Position numbers and translations under genes: made by a program. Below the pieces are notes generated by a model, which had not been told where the DNA came from, ran no database searches, and saw only the letters and a program-made list of their open reading frames with translations. From Dendrobium chrysotoxum (lineage: Eukaryota > Streptophyta > Magnoliopsida > Asparagales > Orchidaceae): a stretch of 64,000 bases of DNA. Each line of letters begins with the position of its first letter. Position 1 is the first letter of the stretch. The stretch spans positions 32,432,446 through 32,496,445 of the forward strand of contig CM034315.1 in NCBI GenBank assembly GCA_019925795.1. The letters are read 5' to 3'. This document shows positions 55,891-64,000 of the stretch, piece after piece.

Positions 55891-58800
55891 GGTGTGTTGA
55901 CCTCATTTTTGTATGAGGTCAGTAGGACCCATCCAGACCCCAGATCAATCCTGACCCAAAATCAACACAACTTAAGACCAATCTAGATTCTAAGATTTTT
56001 CTAGATTTCAGTCCCTAGGATCTACTCTAGACCCTAGGATTCCTTGAAGCTGATCTAAACTCTAGGATCTTCCTAGACTCTAGATCCTAGAATTCTTCTA
56101 GGTTTCAGAATTTAGGATTCCAAGATTCTAGGATTATTCTAGCCCCTAGGACTTCTTAGACTCTAGAATCCTCCTAGATCCTAGACCCTAGGATTCTTCC
56201 AGACTTCAAGCTTAAGATCTACCTAGATCTTAGATCAATCCAAACCCTAAGATCTAATCTAGATTATAGAGCTACTTAGACCCTAGATTAGAATTAATCC
56301 ATCCCTTCATTCAATTCAAACTCCAATCAAATCCAGACTTCAAACCTCTCAAAAAACATTGAACCTATCCTGATCTCAATTTTACTCCAAAACCTTGATC
56401 CTGTCTATGACCAAGCTTCAACCCTATCCTACTACTTATGACCTCCAAATGATCATAAATGATGTGGGTAATTCTGATCCAGTCATTCAAATTCCAAATT
56501 CAATTTAAATCAAGATTTCCAGACTCAAATCCAAGGCCAAAGGTCTAAGTCCTGAAAGCCTTTTCCAGCAAATCTTTGAACACTTCAAAACCATATCAAG
56601 TAACCTCTGATTCAAGATTTGTCAGTTGCATACAGAGGTGACATATCTCTAGAGGAAACCCTCCAAATTTGAGCTCATTCTAAGGTCTCTATTCTAAGAT
56701 TTTGAATTGAAATCCAAAGGCTATAAACCTTCAAATATTTATGGCCTATGCCACTGGACCTATCACCCAGTGGATTATAACCTTAGAGACTTACCCAAAG
56801 CATCTAATTACATCCAGACCTTTAATCCTAACCTCTTGAACATTAAATTGCATTTTGTTAGACTCAGTTTGACCCCTAGTTGACCAAGGTTCAAAATGAC
56901 CAAAATACCCCTATAGGGTATGAATAGTCACTTTGGTCTAAATGAGCTCCAAATCAAATGCAACTACTTCCAGCAAGTTTTGAATATCAAACCAAACCTG
57001 TTGGACCCAAACTCAGACCCTGGATTAATCTGGTTGATCAAGTCAACCAGGTTGACTAAATAGGCCTTTAAGGGCCCAAACAAGTCATTTTGACCAAATG
57101 ACCTCCTAAGACCTTGGGACCACCTCTATTGGTCTCCAAATGTCATTTTAAATCTGTTGAGCCCATTCACAGACCCTGGACTCACTTGGTTGACCAAGTC
57201 AACCAAGGTTGACCCAATAACCTATTAAGGGCCCAAATAGGTATTTTGAACCAAATGACCTATTTAACCCCTGAAAACACTTCTACCAGACTCTAGATAC
57301 CCAATCAAACCTGTCAAGCCCAAATCTTGGTCCTGGGTCAACCTGGTTGACCAAGTCAACCTAGGTTGACTACTTTAAACCCTTAAGCTCTTTTATATCA
57401 AATCAAGCCCTAGATCAACATTAAACTCCCTCAACTCCCATGGCCATACCCTTCAATGATTTAGACTTGATTGGACCCTTGACCCAGTCAACATTTGACT
57501 TAGTCAATTGAGCTTAGATCCAATCAAAAACTAATCCATTTGAGTCAAAACAATGACTCTTAATGAATCAATTCACTCAAACTCTATCAAGCTCCTAACC
57601 TCAGTTTCATACATGATTTAAATTCATTTGAATACATCATAAGTCCAATATTATGAATTTTGAATTAGTCAAACCTTTAAATGTGGTCAAATCTTTACTT
57701 ACATGTATCTAATACATTCAAACTTTAAATAGACAGCATTAAACCTTTTTAAATCTATCCAATCAGCTTTCGAGGTATCCCATTTGCCACCTCAGCTCCC
57801 CATTGACTGTTGACTAGTCAACTTAGTCAACAAAAGGATTTAAGAGGCTCAAGTGGTCAAGGAATTACCTAGGAGCTAATCCACTCTATCTTAATCTCCT
57901 CCAGCAGCTTTAAACCTTTTCTGGAATGTTCTTAAGCTGGTTTTAAGTTTTGAATTAGAACTAAACCTAAAGCACATGGCCACATGTGTTCCAAAGGACA
58001 AAATCACCTTTCCATGTCATTGTCCTTTGGTCCTTTTTATTCTCTTGCTCCCTAACCGTCTGGGGACATGTGGCAGTCATCTAGGATGCTTCCCTAGTGA
58101 ATCTAGACCCTCTATTTAATCCAGGAACATTTTAATACGCTAAAGACCCTAAAATCAACATCATTCTAAGATCTATCTTCTCTCACCATCTCAAGCCCTC
58201 TCCAGCCAAAATATTAGTTCGTTCAAGCTCTCCAGATCTCCCTACCCTTATTCCAAGCTCAGTCCAGCCGGTCAAGCTTCACCGGCGGCGAGATCCCGGC
58301 GAACCTAGCTAATTCCATTCAAGCAGCCATTCCCCTCGATCGGATGTTATTAGCTTGAGTGGTCTTCTATAAATTTAAGCGTGGACAGACTACAATTTCA
58401 GAGAAATAAAAATTTCCCAAAACGAACGATTAGATTTTATTAAAACTCATACCCAAGTTAGTACACCTAGCATAAAATAGCTTTTCATAAAGCAGTTTTT
58501 AAGTCAAATAAAAAGCTCCACATATTTTCTATTCATGAGCTTAATCTAGGATTAAAATTTCACTTAAATCCATTTAGTATTTGACGAGAACGAGCCATTT
58601 TTCTTAGATTAAGGTTCGGTTCGTAGTTATATTCAGCTGGACAGGATCTTAGCCGTTAATCTCCCAATCAATAGCCACAATCTAGTTATTCCACACTCCA
58701 TCCGACTGAATACACATTTATCTCGGATTGAATCATCGTCCGAATCAATCTGGACTGTCAATTCAGAATGCGGAGCATCTAACGGTGCGAGACCTCTTAT

Positions 58801-59263
58801 TTATGTGGATAAGTGATCCCGTGTAGACCCGCCGCCGCCGCCTAATGATTGGCATTAAATGCCCTGCCACTGCCGCTTTCTGATCAGCCAACCACCATTT
58901 GACACGTGTAAAATAGTTGCCGCGTTTTCAACCGGATGAACCAGAAGAGGCCACGTGGACACATCCGCTGCAAGAACCTTTAAATTAATTAAAAATTAAT
59001 ATTTTAATTAATTTTTTTAACCTAATTTCCTTCAAATAAATATTAAAAATAAATTTTAAATCTTAAAAATATATTTAATATATTAAAAATTTTATAAAAT
59101 TAAATATTATATTTTAAAATAAATATTAATACAAAATATTAATTTTATTTTAAAATTATTTGAATATTAAATATTGAATATTTTAAAAATTAATATTAAT
59201 TTAAATATGATTTAAATATTTTATAAATTTTAAAATTAAATTTTAAGTCTTTCAGATCGCTGA

Positions 59264-59312
<49 letters not shown>

Positions 59313-62300
59313 CTTTAATTACTTAAATATTTAAACATTTAATAAATCTTTACTTGAAAATAAATTAAAATAATTTTAAATAACTTTAAAATTTGAGAAG
59401 TATTTAAGATTTAATTTAATTTATTTTAAAATTATTTTTAAATGTTAATTACTTTCAAATTAACTTTAAATTCATTTAATTGACTTAAACTTTAAATATT
59501 TGAAATAAATTCATTTTAATTCATGAAAATACAAATAATGCCTTAAAATTTTCAGAAACAAATTAAGCATTTAATCAAGTCAATTGGCATGCATTGCATT
59601 AGAAATAAATTAAAATTTGAGTTGAATCTTTAATTGCAGTTCTAGCTTAAGCATTTCACCCAACATAAATTAAGGGGTCAATTTGGAATCTGCTCTAGAT
59701 GTCGACCCCAATTCCTTAAACTGATCTTAAACAACGTCCTTAACCACTCTTTCATAAAAGATCAGACACATGATTTTAAAGCGTTTAGATGGTTTAGCAT
59801 GCCCCCCAATCCAGGTCGGGGTAAGTCCAGGATTGCATTACATTAGCTAGGATTCAGGTCACTGATTTTCAGTACCCAATTTAAGCTTAGGTTCTGAGAC
59901 AGATGTTCAATCTTAAGACCTCAACCTCTAGGAATCTGATTCTCACTTTCTAATAAAATTAATCATTTAAACTTAAAACTCTTTCCATCAAATTCAAGCC
60001 TAACACTTAGGATAAATTGGGGTGTTTCTGAAGTAATTCAAAATCTCAAAACATCCACTACCCTTCTTCCTTTGACTCCAGAAATAAGTGTTCAATCTTG
60101 AACCAATCCCTGTTGAATTTCTAGTCCCTTAACCTCCTTTGACATGAAACGTTAAAATCATAAATAAAATTTGTATCGCTATTTTAATCGAGAGTATTCA
60201 TAGGAAAATTTCTGGTTTCCTACGATGTAATTAACTACGAGGGCTTGCCCGTGTAGGAGATTTAGAAACCCAGACCTGATTTTAAAAATCAAGCTTTTCA
60301 AAACTTTAATTAATTATCTTTGGGAAATCAAAACAAAAAAATGGCGATCGTTATTGTTATATTCAAATTATCGATAATGATTGATATCTTCTTTCTTCGG
60401 ATAGATATATCAATTACAATTATACCCTTGATTATGAAATTAATGATCTCTATCTAGATTATTGTAGTCGAACAATGGATTAAACATCATTTTAATCCTT
60501 CAGGATTATACTTTATTTCTCCTTGAGTTTGATTACAATAATTAGGATAAATCTCAAATTTTGAAACCCGAACCCATTAGGAAACGATATGTTCACCTCT
60601 CGAGGTGATTTATCATTCATAATGAGAGTTCAATTTCAAAATTAAAAATTCCAAAAATTAAGCATTTCCCAAAGAAAATTAAACCTATTCAAAACTAATA
60701 TATTTTTCAATCACATCAGGGTGAATGTTGGAAAGATAAAAAGTATGCTTTCAAAAGTGAAATGTTCAAAAGGCTATCAAGTGAACAAGTGTGCAAGCTC
60801 GAAAAAAGGTATATTTTGGGTTTAAATAGTAATTTTCAATTATTTTAATTTTAAATTATTAAATGTGCTTCTAACCACTATTTTCTTCTTTTTATTTGCA
60901 TGAACTGCGAGGAATGGTACCGGTCGAGTGAACAAAAGGACAAGGGACAAATGCATCAGTCGCCACTATCCAACCGGGTAGAGGTGCTACGGGTGGAACC
61001 ATCGGATCGTAGCCCCTAGTGTTGTAAGTTTTCTTAAAACATAGAAAGTCCCTAGGAGGCCCTTGGTGTGATTTATGTGAACCCCTCCCCTTTAGGTCCC
61101 TGTAGTAACTTCTATTTTATTTGGATTATTTTTTATTTTATTTTAGAACCTTAAACCCCTTTACACGTGCGCAATGTCCTAAGGATTAGTGATAACAAAC
61201 TTTTTCATCTCATACAATATTAGTGATATTTAAGGACAAAAATTAAGGATTGAGTCTTAAAAAACTTAAATTTAGGATGCATGCACCCTTTAGGAAAGAA
61301 AATTCTAAACATAGATAATTTAGTGACATCCCATTTTAGATCTAGTAAAAATCTTAACTTAAAATTCAATCAATTAGAAAACATCAACTAACAATTAACT
61401 TAGGTTGTATTTAAACCACACAGCCTACTCCACACACTTAGATTTATTTGCTAGGACAACTGACTCTAGCTTTAGGATAGGCCGGTGTTTACTTTCTTGC
61501 TACTGTGTGATGGGCTTTCTCATAGTTTTTATTGCATGCAGGTTGTAAAAATGATTGGTGTGTGTGTTTATTTATTTATATCTGTAATATGAGAATTAAT
61601 GTGATGAGCGATAGATTACCCCTAGGCTAAGAATGATCTGGATGCTCATAAAAGTTTTTGCGGGTGGCTATGCTTGTGAAGGGCTAAATCAAAGAGGGTA
61701 AATTAAAGATTTAAATTGACATAAATTTTCTGTAAGTCCAAATGCTAAGCCCCTTAAAATTAAAAAGAGCATGGCCAGGTGTGGCTGGTGAATTTAATTT
61801 AAATACAAATATATAACTGCTTGGGATAATTATATTATAAACTGCTTAGGATAACCATGTAAGTGGTCTAAATTTTTTTCTCATCTTGGATGTAATGTAA
61901 GTGTGTTTAAAAAAGAGTTGTAGTGATTTGAAATTGGGATATCACACCCAACTCGGAATTCGAAGAGAAGAAAATATCCTTTAGGGGAGTGTTCTTTTCT
62001 ATTTGGAAAGCCAAGTTAGGGTGATTCTAATATCTAAAGGGAAAAGAAAATACCCCTTCGGGGATGAGTTTCTTTTTATTTGGATATCCAAGCCTGGCGG
62101 ATCCAAGGAGCTCGTAGTAAATCCCAGGAGTTTGTGGAGGAAGAAAAGATGAAATGAGCAGACGAAAGGAAGAAGATGAAGAAATGAAGATAAGAAAAAG
62201 TATATCTCATTTCAAAGTCACTTACGTAAGACTTAGGACTAGAATCCGGGTTTGTTGTCAGTGGTACCCGGCCACTTTACTTTTTTTAGCAGACCCTGGG

Positions 62301-63924
62301 TTGTAAATAAAATGGACACTGGACATTATATTTTTGAATAATTTAATTTGATTGTTTATATTGTTTACGTAGTAGTTTTTTTTAGGATTTTTGCATGTCG
62401 TATTTTATTTTAGCCTAGATACGATTGGAGTATTTTTTTTTCGTAAGGGCATGATAAAATTGTTTTCTACTTGAAATTTAAATAAAATTTTTAGGTGCAT
62501 ATAGTAACTTTAACAATATAAGAAGTAAGCTCGAAATCACCGAGAGTCAGCATAATGCATATTATTACTTTCTCTTTCTTGTTAGGCACCTCCCCGCCTG
62601 CGGGTACTGGCAGACCACCTGGCCTATTAAGGTGCAGTTCTGTCAAGGAGATGTTATGCAATCTCTAGGGAAAAATATATTTTTTTAGCATGATTTTAAA
62701 ACTGCTTCATAAATTATTTTATGCATTCGAGTCAATTAGTATACATTGCATTTGATATAAATTAAAAGAGTTTAAAATTTTAATTGCATTATGCTCTTAA
62801 GTATTATTTACCCTACGTAAGTAAAGGGGCCAATTAGGATTTGTCTTAGATGTCGGCCCCAATTTCTTAAAACTTAAACAACGTCCCTACCCATCATTCA
62901 TAAAGAGACTAGACACTTGGTTTTAAAGTGCCTAGGTGGTTAGCTGGCTCCCTAATCCAGGTTGGGGTAAGTCAAGATTTACACTTCATTAGCTAGGTTT
63001 GGGTCACTACTTTATAGTACCAAATTTAGTTTTAGGTTCTGAGATAGGTTTTTAAATCTTAAGTCCACACCCTCCAGGAATATAATATCAAATTTCTAAT
63101 AAAATATTAACTTAAATACAAAAATTCTCTCTTAAAATATAAAGCCCAACATAGGATAGACTGAGGTTGCCTCTGAGCTTCTCAGAATTTGGCACCTCCT
63201 ACTTTTCCTCCATTGATTCGATAAGAACTGTTCAATGTTAAGCTTTCTCCTTGGAAAATTCCTACTTATGTTCTTGTCTTTTACTTTTCAATCAAAGGGT
63301 ATGAAATCACTACTTTAATCGAGAGTTTTTAGGAGTATCCCTCCTAAGATATAATTAACTATAGGGGCTTGCCCTTATAATGATTTGAGAACTCCAGATT
63401 AAAATAAACCTTATTTTATTTACATAAAATAAGATAAAAATCTCTGGGAACACATATTATCTTTTAAAACTCATATTTTAATTTTGAATATACTTGTGTA
63501 ATGTTATTTTTGTCTCCCCAGATGATATAGCATTCTCCTTGTTATATTCGATTTTAAAAGTGACGAATTTTATAAAACCCATTCTTATTTCTGGATGTCT
63601 TGAAGATTATCACATTCGCCTTTTAAGTTGATGTCGTATTCTCCTTGTTGTCTCTAATCAGAAGAGTGGTTGAAGTTTTAAAATCTAATTTCTATTTTTA
63701 AACAGATTTTATAGAATTTTATATTCATCTTTTGAGATGAGATGTTTTTCTTTGAACTGTGTTTGATCATAGAAATATCATTTTCTAAAACCCTATTTTG
63801 ATATTGAATCCATTGTAGAATATTTTATCAGTCTCCCGAGACTGTACTTTATTCTTAATGTAGTATTCGATTACAAAATAGGAGAAATGTAAATTTGCAC
63901 GGCGAATAAAATTTTCCCCACACA
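55891..63924 (+). repeat. probable long LTR or LTR-rich region preceding a gypsy element
   Basis: The region ends CACACA at 63924, followed by a primer-binding-like site, so at least its right part should be an LTR reading on the plus strand. Bases 55980-56290 repeat CCTAGGATT/CTAGACCCTAGG words. Bases 56850-57420 hold three units of about 160 bp around GGTTGACCAAGTCAACC. Bases 59570-60330 and 62720-63450 are related to each other as direct repeats (GTCGACCCCAATT, CAACGTCC, AATCCAGGT, TTAGGTTCTGAGA). A (TA)n run lies at about 59269-59309. The left limit is unknown. Confidence 0.4.
59269..59309. repeat. (TA)n microsatellite
   Basis: About twenty TA units in a row within a very AT-rich stretch. 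Confidence 0.95.
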
Positions 63925-63932
63925 GGTTTTTC

Positions 63933-63950
63933 TGGCGACTCTGCTGGGGA
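63933..63950 (+). other. primer-binding-like site of an element continuing past the window
   Basis: TGGCGACTCTGCTGGGGA follows a CACACA end by eight bases. It resembles primer-binding sites I recall from plant Ty3/gypsy elements. The internal region would continue beyond 64000. Confidence 0.55.
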
Positions 63951-64000
63951 TCAATCCTCTCTCTATCTTTAGTAGTGATTTATACCCTTATATCGGTAGT

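Overview
This window looks like AT-rich nuclear DNA from a flowering plant. It contains a spliced MULE (mudrA-type) transposon, Ty1/copia elements primed from initiator tRNA-Met, a Ty3/gypsy-like non-autonomous element, the 3' end of an RTE-like LINE, a hAT-like GC-rich miniature element and one ordinary plant gene. The species cannot be fixed from the sequence. Most of the window is transposable elements inserted beside or inside one another.

Layout. 1-3.9 kb is an internally deleted SIRE-like copia element on the minus strand (gag remnant, primer site, LTR). 3.9-10.8 kb is non-coding DNA with old repeats, a LINE 3' end (8.12-8.43 kb) and a 667-bp GC-rich hAT-like element (9249-9915). 10810-12759 is the only convincing host gene, an intronless TolB-like beta-propeller gene on the minus strand. 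12925-28987 is a 16-kb MULE flanked by a 9-bp target duplication that matches at 8 of 9 positions; it begins only 165 bp upstream of the host start codon. 29774-47604 is a gypsy/Tat-like non-autonomous LTR element (perfect ATAAT duplication). It contains a nested 11.5-kb SIRE-like copia element at 33633-45122 (perfect CCACC duplication). 48141-49279 is a 1.1-kb foldback element. From about 50.9 kb to the end there is LTR-like and repeat DNA, finishing in a probable LTR end and primer-binding site whose element continues past the window.

The most interesting unit is the MULE. On one strand, in order of transcription, it carries a spliced mudrA-type transposase, an intact five-exon plant-mobile-domain (PMD) gene, two tandem copies of an unrecognised gene of about 200 residues, and a second PMD copy with identical exon lengths in exons 2-4 but one nonsense codon. 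Each copy of the unrecognised protein appears to contain two tandem Myb/SANT-like modules. The two ends of the MULE hold matching arrays of short boxes (AAGGATCA, then AAAACGC/GCGTTTT) repeated every 28-31 bp, in the same register from each terminus while the spacers have diverged. Together this suggests a transposon that encodes several DNA-binding or chromatin-type accessory proteins and displays helically phased binding sites at both ends. Binding and function are inferences.

The copia and gypsy elements are decayed. The copia gag and pol have many stops, a damaged protease motif and a remnant env-like region. All splice sites, exon lengths and duplications given here were read by hand; family assignments are from recognisable motifs, not from searches.
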